A stretch of DNA of 64,000 nucleotides from Aquimarina sp. TRL1 (GTDB lineage: Bacteria; Bacteroidota; Bacteroidia; Flavobacteriales; Flavobacteriaceae), in NCBI RefSeq assembly GCF_013365535.1, contig NZ_CP053590.1:1974501-2038500 (forward strand), in the 5' to 3' direction. The notes beneath the pieces were generated by a model. That model was not told the origin of the DNA. It searched no databases and saw only the letters and a program-made list of their open reading frames with translations. The translations under genes were made by a program, and so were the position numbers. This document shows, one piece after another, positions 41,156 through 49,227 of the stretch (its first letter is position 1; each line of letters opens with the position of its first letter).

Positions 41156-41566
41156 ATGTATCCAGCAGATTTAGTGAAGCCAATGCGAGAAGATCTTACG
41201 AATATCGGATTCGAAGAATTACATACAACAGAAGCTGTTGATAAGGCAATAGATAGAGAAGGAACTACATTGGTTGTTGTAAATTCAGTATGTGGATGTG
41301 CAGCGGCAAATGCTAGGCCAGGAGCGAAAGCTTCTTTAGATAATGGAAAAAAACCAGACCATTTGGTGACGGTTTTTGCAGGGGTTGATAAAGATGCCAC
41401 CAACAAAGCCAGAGAATATATGATTCCGTTTCCTCCATCCTCTCCTTCTATGGCTTTATTTAAAGATGGAGAACTAGTGCATATGTTAGAGCGTCATCAT
41501 ATAGAGGGAAGACCAGCTGATATGATTGCAGAAAATCTAAAAGATGCATATAACGAGCACTGCTAA
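41156..41566 (+). CDS. Bacilliredoxin (BrxA/BrxB family)
   Basis: The 136-residue protein has the family CGC motif at residues 46-48 (NSVCGCAAANARPG), followed by HLVTVFAGVDKDATNKAREYM and PPSSPSMALFKDGELVHMLERHHIEG, all typical. Bacilliredoxins remove bacillithiol from protein thiols. Flavobacteria of this kind make bacillithiol in many cases, so the role is plausible; the biosynthesis genes are not in the window. Single gene with its own terminator. Confidence 0.9.
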   Translation: MYPADLVKPMREDLTNIGFEELHTTEAVDKAIDREGTTLVVVNSVCGCAAANARPGAKASLDNGKKPDHLVTVFAGVDKDATNKAREYMIPFPPSSPSMALFKDGELVHMLERHHIEGRPADMIAENLKDAYNEHC

Positions 41567-41590
41567 TGATTTTTTTAGCAGATAAAATAT

Positions 41591-41619
41591 AAAACCGTTT
41601 GTTTATCAAACGGTTTTTA
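41591..41619 (+). terminator. Intrinsic terminator of the bacilliredoxin gene
   Basis: An 11-bp stem pairs AAAACCGTTTG (41591-41601) with CAAACGGTTTT (41607-41617), loop 5, followed by T residues. Confidence 0.88.
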
Positions 41620-41741
41620 TTTTAGGAAACTATTGGTTTCCTAAAAATAATATCAGACCTTGCAGCGTTTTTAATTGATAATTTTTGATAAACAAACTGC
41701 TTGCATCTCTAAACAGTTTTTTGTCAATGATGTATACGTTT

Positions 41742-42482
41742 ATGGAGTTAATAAAAAAGATCATATCTTATCCGTTAAGTGCTGTTTTTTTGTTACTTTT
41801 TGGATTGACATTATTGGTGTTCCATCCATTGCAATGGCTTGGTTTAAAATTAGGAGGAGTCAAAGGCCACAGAGGAGTTGTTAATATTATGAATTTAGCA
41901 ATACTTCGTTGTCTTCATTTTTTAGGAGTAAAGTTTAGTTTTAAAAACAAACATAAACTTCCTGATGATCGTCCTTTAATAATAGTTTCTAATCATCAAA
42001 GCATGTTTGATATCCCATTAATCTCTTGGTATATGAGACAATGGAAACCAAAATTTATCTCTAAAATCGAATTAGGAAAAGGAATTCCTAGTATTTCTTT
42101 TAATCTTAAACACGGGGGGAATGTGTTAATTGATAGAAAGAATCCGAAACAGTCGATCCCGGCTTTATCAAAATTCGGAAAATTCATTTCCGAACATACA
42201 TTTTCGGCGGTTATTTTTCCTGAAGGAACAAGAAGTCGAAATGGTAAACCGAGAAAATTTGCTGAAACAGGATTAAAAATTTTATTTAAATATGCTCCCG
42301 ATGCAGTTGCTGTACCTGTGACGATAAATAATAGTTGGAAATTGGTACGTTATGGTAATTTTCCGATGGGAATAGGGCTTCATTTATCATTAGAAGTACA
42401 TGAACCATTAGAGATCAAAACAACCAAGACAGATGTCTTGATAGAGACCTTAGAGCAACGAGTTGTGGAAGGAATACGATAA
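41742..42482 (+). CDS. plsC: 1-acyl-sn-glycerol-3-phosphate acyltransferase
   Basis: Start is set at ATG 41742 (MELIKKIISYPL), just before the membrane segment; in-frame Met codons at 41685, 41727 and 41730 are alternatives. The protein of about 246 residues has a membrane helix (about 8-28) and PlsC motifs: VSNHQSMFDIP (HxxxxD) and FPEGTRSRNG. It acylates lysophosphatidate to phosphatidate at the inner membrane. It is followed by the acyl-ACP desaturase gene after 21 bases, which suggests a membrane-lipid operon. Confidence 0.85.
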   Translation: MELIKKIISYPLSAVFLLLFGLTLLVFHPLQWLGLKLGGVKGHRGVVNIMNLAILRCLHFLGVKFSFKNKHKLPDDRPLIIVSNHQSMFDIPLISWYMRQWKPKFISKIELGKGIPSISFNLKHGGNVLIDRKNPKQSIPALSKFGKFISEHTFSAVIFPEGTRSRNGKPRKFAETGLKILFKYAPDAVAVPVTINNSWKLVRYGNFPMGIGLHLSLEVHEPLEIKTTKTDVLIETLEQRVVEGIR

Positions 42483-42503
42483 GTAAACAAAAGTTATATT
42501 ATT

Positions 42504-43499
42504 ATGGCGTTAGATAATATTAGATTAGAAGTAATGCAATTACTGGAAAAGAAAATTGATTCTTTTATAGATAAGTTTCTTATTCCGGTAGAAAAGATTT
42601 GGCAGCCGACAGACTTTTTACCTGACTCACAAAACGAAGATACGTTTTTTGATGAGGTAAAAGAATTAAGAGAATTGGCGAAGGAATTACCATATGATTT
42701 TTGGGTAGTTTTAGTAGGTGATACCATAACAGAAGAGGCGTTGCCTACGTATGAGTCCTGGTTAATGGATGTGGAAGGAATTAATCAGCAAGAAGGAGGT
42801 AATGGATGGTCCAGATGGGTGCGATATTGGTCAGGAGAAGAAAATAGGCATGGAGATGTGCTAAATAAGTATTTGTATTTATCCGGAAGGGTGAATATGA
42901 TCGAAGTAGAAAGGACAACCCACCACCTGATTAATGACGGGTTTGATATAGGAACTGATAGGGATCCGTATAAGAACTTTGTCTATACAAGTTTTCAGGA
43001 ATTAGCAACGTACATTTCTCATAATCGAGTAGCAAAACTTGCAAAACAATATTCTAATAAGTCTTTATCAAAAATGTGTAGAATTATTGCAGGAGACGAG
43101 ATGAGACACCATAACGCATATAGCGAGTTTGTAAAAAGCATTTTTGAGGTTGATCCCAGCCAGATGATGGTTGCTTTTTGTGATATGATGAAAAAGAAAA
43201 TCATAATGCCTGCTCATTTCTTGAGAGAGTCGGGTCAGTCTATAGGAACAGCATTCGAAGAGTTTTCATGGGCAGCACAGCGAATAGGTGTGTATACTTC
43301 TCAGGATTATATAGATATAATGGAACGATTGATAAGCAGATGGGAAATAGACAAACTAGTCGACTTAACTGACGAAGCAGAAAGAGCACGTGATTATGTG
43401 ATGAAATTACCGGCGAGAATGAAGCGAATTAATGAGCGATTGGTAATCCCTAATGAAGTTTTTCAGTTTAACTGGGTAGCTCCGGCTTTGGCTAAATAA
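42504..43499 (+). CDS. Soluble acyl-ACP desaturase (di-iron, stearoyl-ACP desaturase family)
   Basis: The 331-residue protein has the two EExxH-type iron motifs of soluble acyl-ACP desaturases: GEENRHGDVL (about 113-122) and AGDEMRHHNAYSEF (about 197-210). It inserts a cis double bond into acyl-ACP using O2, so it sets membrane fluidity. Length is close to plant and actinobacterial members. It lies between plsC and an HD hydrolase gene; the first pairing links fatty-acid desaturation with phosphatidate synthesis. There is no signal peptide. Confidence 0.9.
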   Translation: MALDNIRLEVMQLLEKKIDSFIDKFLIPVEKIWQPTDFLPDSQNEDTFFDEVKELRELAKELPYDFWVVLVGDTITEEALPTYESWLMDVEGINQQEGGNGWSRWVRYWSGEENRHGDVLNKYLYLSGRVNMIEVERTTHHLINDGFDIGTDRDPYKNFVYTSFQELATYISHNRVAKLAKQYSNKSLSKMCRIIAGDEMRHHNAYSEFVKSIFEVDPSQMMVAFCDMMKKKIIMPAHFLRESGQSIGTAFEEFSWAAQRIGVYTSQDYIDIMERLISRWEIDKLVDLTDEAERARDYVMKLPARMKRINERLVIPNEVFQFNWVAPALAK

Positions 43500-43511
43500 A
43501 AAATAAATACT

Positions 43512-44168
43512 ATGAGTGCCTTCGATCTTGTTGTTTCGAATACAATTACTTTTGTCAAAGAAGAATTAAAAGAGGCAGAGGGGGGACATGATTGGTTTCA
43601 TATAGAGAGGGTTTATAATACTAGTTTGCTAATTGCTAAAGGCGAAAATGTAAATTTGGAGGTCGTAAGCCTCTCTGCGTTATTACATGATATAGCTGAT
43701 TCAAAATTCCATAACGGGAATGAAGAAATTGGACCAGAAATAGCTAGAAATTTTTTATTGAAGCAACAGGTTAATTCTCAGACAATAGATCATGTAGTTA
43801 AGATTATTGAGAATATTTCGTTTAAAGGAGGAAATGTAAAACGAAGTTTTTCTTCACCAGAGCTTTTAGTCGTTCAGGATGCAGATAGATTAGATGCAAT
43901 TGGAGCGGTTGGAATTGCCAGGTGTTTTAATTATGGAGGGTATAAGAACAGGGCTTTGTACAATCCTGAAATCTTACCAAATCTGTCCATGACCAAAGAA
44001 GAATACAAAGCATCAACAGCTCCTACTATTAATCATTTTTATGAAAAACTGTTGTTGCTCAAAGATCGTATGAATACAGAAACAGGAAAAAAAATTGCAG
44101 CTCAGAGGCATGAGTTTATGGAGCAATTTTTAGCACAATTTTATAATGAGTGGGAAGGTAGGAGTTAA
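43512..44168 (+). CDS. HD-domain phosphohydrolase
   Basis: The 218-residue protein has HD motifs: GGHDWFHIERV (His26), ALLHDIAD (His59, Asp60) and a later QDADRLDAIG with the final Asp. These residues bind metal and hydrolyse a phosphate ester or nucleotide; the substrate is unknown. It starts 12 bases after the desaturase, so it is probably the third gene of the plsC operon. A long hairpin covers its stop codon. Confidence 0.85.
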   Translation: MSAFDLVVSNTITFVKEELKEAEGGHDWFHIERVYNTSLLIAKGENVNLEVVSLSALLHDIADSKFHNGNEEIGPEIARNFLLKQQVNSQTIDHVVKIIENISFKGGNVKRSFSSPELLVVQDADRLDAIGAVGIARCFNYGGYKNRALYNPEILPNLSMTKEEYKASTAPTINHFYEKLLLLKDRMNTETGKKIAAQRHEFMEQFLAQFYNEWEGRS

Positions 44169-44184
44169 TTCAGCTCCTACCTTC
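44154..44184 (+). terminator. Hairpin over the HD gene stop codon, atypical terminator
   Basis: A perfect 11-bp stem pairs GAAGGTAGGAG (44154-44164) with CTCCTACCTTC (44174-44184), loop 9. The stop codon lies inside, and no T run follows. It may protect the mRNA end rather than terminate. Confidence 0.45.
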
Positions 44185-44314
44185 ATATGATTGGAAAGTT
44201 CGTTTTTTGATTGGGCATGCCTTTTTAGCTAAAAAAGCTAATAGCAAAGTTTATTAGAATGATAAAATAACTTAAAATGAAGTTTAATAGGAGTTTTAGT
44301 AATGCTACCATGAT

Positions 44315-44698
44315 TCAGTAATTAATTTTTCCGTTATAAATTGTTACTAGCTTTGTTTCTCGTTGATTCACGAATGAAAGCGTAAACCGATCGATGTCTT
44401 TGTAATCTGTCACTTTCTTTATAAGTAACTGATTGATTCTTTTTGTTTCTTTTTTTAAATCCGAATACTGGCAATTTTTTAATTCGTATTCAGCACTTTC
44501 TGTAGAACTTCCCTTTTCAGTAGATTCTAATCCTTTGATGTAGATTAGTTGTTGGATCTCTTCACAATCACAATAGGATTCCAAAACGTTTAATATAGCA
44601 GTCGATTTATCTTCTTTTTTATTGGATAGAGTAGAGAAGATAATTGCTCCTCCTACGATGGCACCTAAAATAAATAAAGCGATCTGCTGTTTCATCAA
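44315..44698 (-). CDS. Small single-pass membrane protein of unknown function
   Basis: The 127-residue protein has one N-terminal membrane helix (IALFILGAIVGGAIIFS, about 6-22) and a soluble part with three Cys residues (ESYCDCEEIQQL and ELKNCQYSDLKKE), rich in Lys and Glu, ending with beta-like FTLSFVNQRETKLVTIYNG. The soluble part probably faces the periplasm. No family is recognised. It is a single gene opposite the HD gene. Confidence 0.55.
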   Translation of the reverse strand: MMKQQIALFILGAIVGGAIIFSTLSNKKEDKSTAILNVLESYCDCEEIQQLIYIKGLESTEKGSSTESAEYELKNCQYSDLKKETKRINQLLIKKVTDYKDIDRFTLSFVNQRETKLVTIYNGKINY

Positions 44699-44887
44699 TG
44701 GTTTTTTTGATCAGAAATTTTTACAATAGCAAAGTACCTCCATTTATATGCTATATACAAGAAAAGCTTCCCTCTTTTTATGAAAAACGGGTGCTTTTTA
44801 AGGTATTAAGATATTGGTTATAAGTGTTTTGTGTTTTATTTGTTTCGGAATGAGAAGAAAGAAGCTATCAGTCCTATTTTTATGAAT

Positions 44888-46633
44888 TTAGGGTGTTTTT
44901 TGAGAAGTTTTGTCCTGAGATTTCAGTTTTTTAATATAAAAAGATGGAAGAAGTCCTGTGTGAATTTTAAAATACTTAGAGAAAGAATCTGAACTTTTAT
45001 ATCCTACTTCCTTAGCAATAGATTTAATCGAAAATAATCTGAATTTTGGATCGTTTTTTAAACGGAGAATAGCATAATTAATTCGTAAGTCATTTATGTA
45101 TGCATGAAAATTTTTGTCAAAATGAGTATTGATAACCTTAGATAAATAAGAAGTATTTGTGTTTATCTTCTTAGCGACATTGTATAGGTTACAATCCGTA
45201 TTCAAAAAATATTCTTGTTGTTCTAATTTTTCCAACCCTTTCAAAATGTTTTTATGCAAGCTCTCATTAATATCATGGGATTCTGTTAAGGAGGATTTTT
45301 CAATCTGTTTTGAGGTGCTTTCTATTTGGTCGTTCTTGTGAACTCGAATAGCCTCTTGTTGTTCTATTCTGGAAAGTAATGCATTAAATTTCTTTTGGTT
45401 TCTTTTCTTTATATGAATAAAAAAGAAAGAAAATGTCAGTAAACCTGCTCCTGCAATGGCTAAAGCGATTTCAGAGTAAGTACGTCTGTTTTGCTGTTGT
45501 TTTTTTTGTTGCTGAAGCGAATTTATTTGCCCCTCATATCCTGCAATAGTTGCTTCTCGTAATTTTTGAGAAACGGTAGATTTTTTATTGTTTAATTTAC
45601 TTAGACTTAAGATATACAGCTCGTAATAAGTGTTTGATTTTTCGATGTTTTCACTCTTTTTATGAGCCATTCCTAATAGTTTGTAGCATTTGCTAAGCTC
45701 ATCGGAATTCCGGTATTTTTTTGTTAGGAGAGGTAAGGCTTCTTCTAGTGAAGCAATACTTTTTTGGTAATCTCGCGATTCGTAAAAACATTCAGCAGTA
45801 AAATTTAATATTTTCCCTAAAAAAACAATGTCATTCGCCTCATGAGATAACTCTTTTGCCTGTTTTAAGAAGGTCAATGCCTTTGGATAGGCTTTTTTCT
45901 TCATATAAATAAGACCTCTATGCATTAAAAGATCTATATGAATGTTGTAGTTTTTAATTTCTTTAGCGATAGCGATTCCTCTGTTGTTAGTTAGTAAAGC
46001 ATTATCCAGTTGATTCAATAGGATATAAGCTTCGCTTTTTCTAGCAAGGACAAGTGCTAAATTTCGTTTTTTTAAGCGTGGTCTGATATTGGGAATCGTT
46101 TGTTCGCTTTGCTGTAGTCCTTCCAGCGCACCATGGGCATCTCCTGTACGTAATTTTATAAACTGAAGATTAGCATTTAAAGCCCATGATAGAAAAGTGT
46201 CTTCTGTTTTTTTGGCTATTGATAATGCCTCGTAATAAATGGTAGTAGCATGATCATACTCTTCGATATCGAAATAATGATTCCCCTTAAGTGTGATTAA
46301 ATTGATTAATATTTGAGGTTTTAATTCATTGTCTCTGGCAATATTAATTGCATTATCAATGTATTGTATAGCAAGCTTGTTTTCACCAGAGTTTAGTGCT
46401 GCAGTACTTAGGTATTGCATAGCAATAATCATATTGTCGGTGTCTTTTTTTTCGAAAGCAGTTTTATAGAGTAATTTACTCAATGACGTTATTTCGTCAA
46501 CTTCACTTTCTTCTAGAGACCGTATGCTATGCAGCAAGTTTTCGATCGTTTTATTAGATGTAATAGCATCATACTGTGCTATTGTAGATTGAATAGCAAA
46601 TAAGAAAAAAAATAGTACTCGAAACGTACTCAT
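44888..46633 (-). CDS. TPR-containing membrane regulator with AraC-type DNA-binding domain
   Basis: The 581-residue protein has a signal peptide (first about 20 residues), TPR-type helical repeats (about 50-370) in the periplasm, one membrane helix (about 390-410, IALAIAGAGLLTFSFFFIHI), a coiled region and a C-terminal AraC/XylS HTH domain (about 480-575, with IAKEVGYKSSDSFSKYFK). The plan resembles one-component sensors in Flavobacteria: TPR senses a ligand or partner outside and the AraC domain acts inside. A TACATTTG promoter lies upstream at 46665-46672. Confidence 0.85.
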   Translation of the reverse strand: MSTFRVLFFFLFAIQSTIAQYDAITSNKTIENLLHSIRSLEESEVDEITSLSKLLYKTAFEKKDTDNMIIAMQYLSTAALNSGENKLAIQYIDNAINIARDNELKPQILINLITLKGNHYFDIEEYDHATTIYYEALSIAKKTEDTFLSWALNANLQFIKLRTGDAHGALEGLQQSEQTIPNIRPRLKKRNLALVLARKSEAYILLNQLDNALLTNNRGIAIAKEIKNYNIHIDLLMHRGLIYMKKKAYPKALTFLKQAKELSHEANDIVFLGKILNFTAECFYESRDYQKSIASLEEALPLLTKKYRNSDELSKCYKLLGMAHKKSENIEKSNTYYELYILSLSKLNNKKSTVSQKLREATIAGYEGQINSLQQQKKQQQNRRTYSEIALAIAGAGLLTFSFFFIHIKKRNQKKFNALLSRIEQQEAIRVHKNDQIESTSKQIEKSSLTESHDINESLHKNILKGLEKLEQQEYFLNTDCNLYNVAKKINTNTSYLSKVINTHFDKNFHAYINDLRINYAILRLKNDPKFRLFSIKSIAKEVGYKSSDSFSKYFKIHTGLLPSFYIKKLKSQDKTSQKTP

Positions 46634-46664
46634 GAAGTAATGTAGATAAAACGGTTGCTGTATT

Positions 46665-46691
46665 CAAATGTACTTAAAAACTTTAAAACAA
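46665..46691 (-). promoter_or_regulatory. Promoter of the TPR/AraC regulator
   Basis: On the reverse strand TTG (46689-46691) is followed after 16 bases by TACATTTG (46665-46672). The -33 part overlaps the end of the radical SAM gene. Confidence 0.5.
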
Positions 46692-47759
46692 TCGATATTG
46701 TCCATCTTTATACTGCTGATGCAATTCACAATTAAGAAGTATCGCTTCATTGTCTACAGGAAAGTATTTTTTTCGGGCGATTGCGAAGAGTTGATGGATT
46801 TGCTCTGCAATTTTCCCGGAACCTTTCATACGATGACCAAAAGTACTGTCATTGAGCTTTCCCAGGTGACATTCTTCAATTTGGTGCAATATTTTGTCTT
46901 TTTTGTCAGGAAGAGTGTTTTCTAACCAGGTGGTAAATATCTGCCCGATGGCCCCGTTTAATCGAACCACAGTGTATCCAATACTTTGAGCTCCCCGGGA
47001 AGCAACTTCTTTGGTCAGAGGTAAGATTTCATGACTATTGATTGAGGGGATAATTGGAGCCATCATTACATTGGTGGGAACAAGAGCTTTATTTAGTGCC
47101 TCTACAGTTTCTAATCTTTTTTTTATACTGGAAGTCCTGGGTTCCAGAATTCTTCGGGTTTTTTCTTCCAGAGAAGTAATAGAAATCATAACGGCAATGA
47201 GATTGTCTTTTGCTAATTGTGATAAAATATCCAGGTCTCGAAGAATGAGTGCGTTTTTGGTAATAATTGTAACCGGGTGTTTGTATTTTAAAAATAAAGA
47301 GAGAAGCCTTCTGGTAATTTGTAGTTTTTTCTCTATTGGTTGATAGCAATCCGTATTCCCTGATAAGGAAATAGGCGAGGCTGACCAGTGTTTGCTTCTT
47401 AGTTTTTTTTCTAATAAGACCGGAGCATTTTTCTTAATTAAAATTGTATTCTCAAAATCTAACCCAGCTCCATATCCCCAATATTCATGGGAGTTTCTGG
47501 CATAACAATATACGCATCCATGCTCACAGCCTTGGTATGGATTTAATGAATAATACATGCCTACATCCGGGCTTTTTACCTTATTTACGATTGTTTTTGG
47601 GAATACATTTATAAAGGATGTTTCTTTTTTTCTGATGTGTTCTCCTTCATGGAAGCAATAATTTAGGAAATCATCTCTGACCTCATGAGTGTGTGAAAAA
47701 AAAGAATTGTTGATGTTTTCTTGTGCTCCCCTTCCTTTTATGTAGTTTTTTGACTTCAA
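46683..47759 (-). CDS. Radical SAM protein of the PA0069 / Rv2578c family
   Basis: Start is set at TTG 47759, giving MKSKNYIKGRGAQ, because the family usually begins with a short lead before KGRGAQ; an upstream TTG at 47780 is in frame. About 358 residues. The [4Fe-4S] motif CxxxCxxC is in GCEHGCVYCYARNSHEYWGYG. Later features (GNTDCYQPIEKKLQITR, TKNALILRDLDIL, MMAPIIPSINSHEIL) fit the PA0069 family. It performs an unknown SAM-radical reaction. It has no ATG start, which could lower its expression. Confidence 0.82.
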   Translation of the reverse strand: MKSKNYIKGRGAQENINNSFFSHTHEVRDDFLNYCFHEGEHIRKKETSFINVFPKTIVNKVKSPDVGMYYSLNPYQGCEHGCVYCYARNSHEYWGYGAGLDFENTILIKKNAPVLLEKKLRSKHWSASPISLSGNTDCYQPIEKKLQITRRLLSLFLKYKHPVTIITKNALILRDLDILSQLAKDNLIAVMISITSLEEKTRRILEPRTSSIKKRLETVEALNKALVPTNVMMAPIIPSINSHEILPLTKEVASRGAQSIGYTVVRLNGAIGQIFTTWLENTLPDKKDKILHQIEECHLGKLNDSTFGHRMKGSGKIAEQIHQLFAIARKKYFPVDNEAILLNCELHQQYKDGQYRLF

Positions 47760-47955
47760 TTTTTTATGAGCAAAATACAATATATTTTGGAATAAATACT
47801 AATAAAATAGGAATAAATCCAATTATTGTATTAAGAATAAATATGTATATGGATAATTGTGGAATAGGTAGATTATAGAAAAAACAATATTTTTACTCCT
47901 AATAAGATTTTGATAATCCATAAATCATTACAGTAATAAAGAAACACATATCAGG

Positions 47956-49032
47956 ATGAAACAGCTATTTTTATTAGTAGGACTGACACTACTTTTTTCT
48001 TGCAAAAAAGAAGTAAAAGAAGAAGTTCAAAAAGACACAAAAGCGAGTGTAGAAGAACCGGTAAAAAAACAAACGGGAGAGAATTTTGGAATTGTAATTC
48101 ACGGGGGAGCAGGAACCATACTTAAGAAAAATATGACTCCAGAAAAAGAAGCGGAGTATAAAGCCAAATTGGAAGAAGCTGTTCGAGTTGGGCATGCAAT
48201 TCTTAAAGAAGGGGGAACCAGTCTGGAAGCGATAGAAAAAACGATTAATATTTTGGAAGATTCTCCTTTGTTTAACGCAGGAAAAGGAGCTGTTTTTACC
48301 CATCATGAAACGAATGAAATGGATGCGTCTGTAATGGATGGGGCTACACTAAACGCAGGAGCTGTTGCAGGGGTAACGACTGTAAAGAACCCGATAAATC
48401 TGGCTAGACAAGTAATGACAAATTCTCCACATGTATTGTTGTCTGGAAAAGGAGCAGAGCAATTTGCAAAGGAGAGAGGGATAGAGATTGTAGACCCTTC
48501 TTATTTTTATACCGAGGCAAGAATGAATACATTGAAGCGTGTAAAAGAAAGAGAAGCGCAAAAGACAGCCGGAAAAAAGACAGCCTTTTATGATGCAACG
48601 ATAAAAGATTCGAAATTCGGAACTGTAGGTTGTGTTGCTCTTGATAAAAACGGGAACCTTGCGGCAGGAACATCTACGGGTGGAATGACAAATAAAAAAT
48701 GGAATCGTATAGGAGATTCTCCAATCATCGGAGCAGGAACATATGCGAATAATAAAACATGTGCAGTGTCTAGTACAGGATGGGGGGAGTATTTTATACG
48801 AGCTATGGTTGCACATGATATTTCCGCTTTAATGGATTATAAAGGAATGTCATTAAAAGAAGCGGCAAGTCTGGTCATACAGAAAAAGGTGAAAGACCTT
48901 GGTGGAGATGGAGGTATCGTCGCAATAGATCATGAAGGAAATATAGCTATGGAATTCAATACAGCAGGGATGTACAGAGCGGCAATGAATGCAAAAGGAG
49001 ATGTTACCGTAGGAATTTATAAAGAAGAGTAA
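47956..49032 (+). CDS. Isoaspartyl peptidase / L-asparaginase (Ntn hydrolase), lipoprotein
   Basis: The 358-residue precursor has a lipoprotein signal (LLFSC, Cys16) and an asparaginase_2 fold. IVIHGGAGT begins the mature enzyme, and Thr223 in FGTVGCVALD is the self-cleavage site that becomes the catalytic N-terminal Thr. NKKWNRIGDSPIIGAGTYANN is the substrate-binding region. It splits beta-aspartyl peptides and perhaps asparagine. The lipobox implies a periplasmic or outer-membrane location, unusual for this enzyme. A terminator follows at 49105. Confidence 0.9.
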   Translation: MKQLFLLVGLTLLFSCKKEVKEEVQKDTKASVEEPVKKQTGENFGIVIHGGAGTILKKNMTPEKEAEYKAKLEEAVRVGHAILKEGGTSLEAIEKTINILEDSPLFNAGKGAVFTHHETNEMDASVMDGATLNAGAVAGVTTVKNPINLARQVMTNSPHVLLSGKGAEQFAKERGIEIVDPSYFYTEARMNTLKRVKEREAQKTAGKKTAFYDATIKDSKFGTVGCVALDKNGNLAAGTSTGGMTNKKWNRIGDSPIIGAGTYANNKTCAVSSTGWGEYFIRAMVAHDISALMDYKGMSLKEAASLVIQKKVKDLGGDGGIVAIDHEGNIAMEFNTAGMYRAAMNAKGDVTVGIYKEE

Positions 49033-49104
49033 AATAACCCTCTGTAGAACTAAGTTCTTACAGGGATGTATTACAATAGAAAAAGTTTGATAAGATGCTT
49101 TTTG

Positions 49105-49132
49105 AAGATCTCCTTTTGAGGAGATCTTTTTT
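49105..49132 (+). terminator. Intrinsic terminator of the isoaspartyl peptidase gene
   Basis: A 10-bp perfect stem pairs AAGATCTCCT (49105-49114) with AGGAGATCTT (49119-49128), loop 4, followed by T residues. Confidence 0.85.
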
Positions 49133-49227
49133 ATTTAATAAAAGTAGCAAAACCACTGTTTTCAGTGATATAATTCGTATTTTATTGGTTAATTTTACAG
49201 ATCCGAAAACAACTAAAGTCCATCCAG

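Noticed and set aside
44222..44235. TTTTTAGCTAAAAA palindrome after the HD gene
   Set aside because: Short, no loop, AT-rich; chance palindromes of this kind are common here.
48349..48816. 155-codon reverse frame within the isoaspartyl peptidase gene
   Set aside because: Cys/Ser/Tyr-rich antisense shadow without start context or family resemblance.
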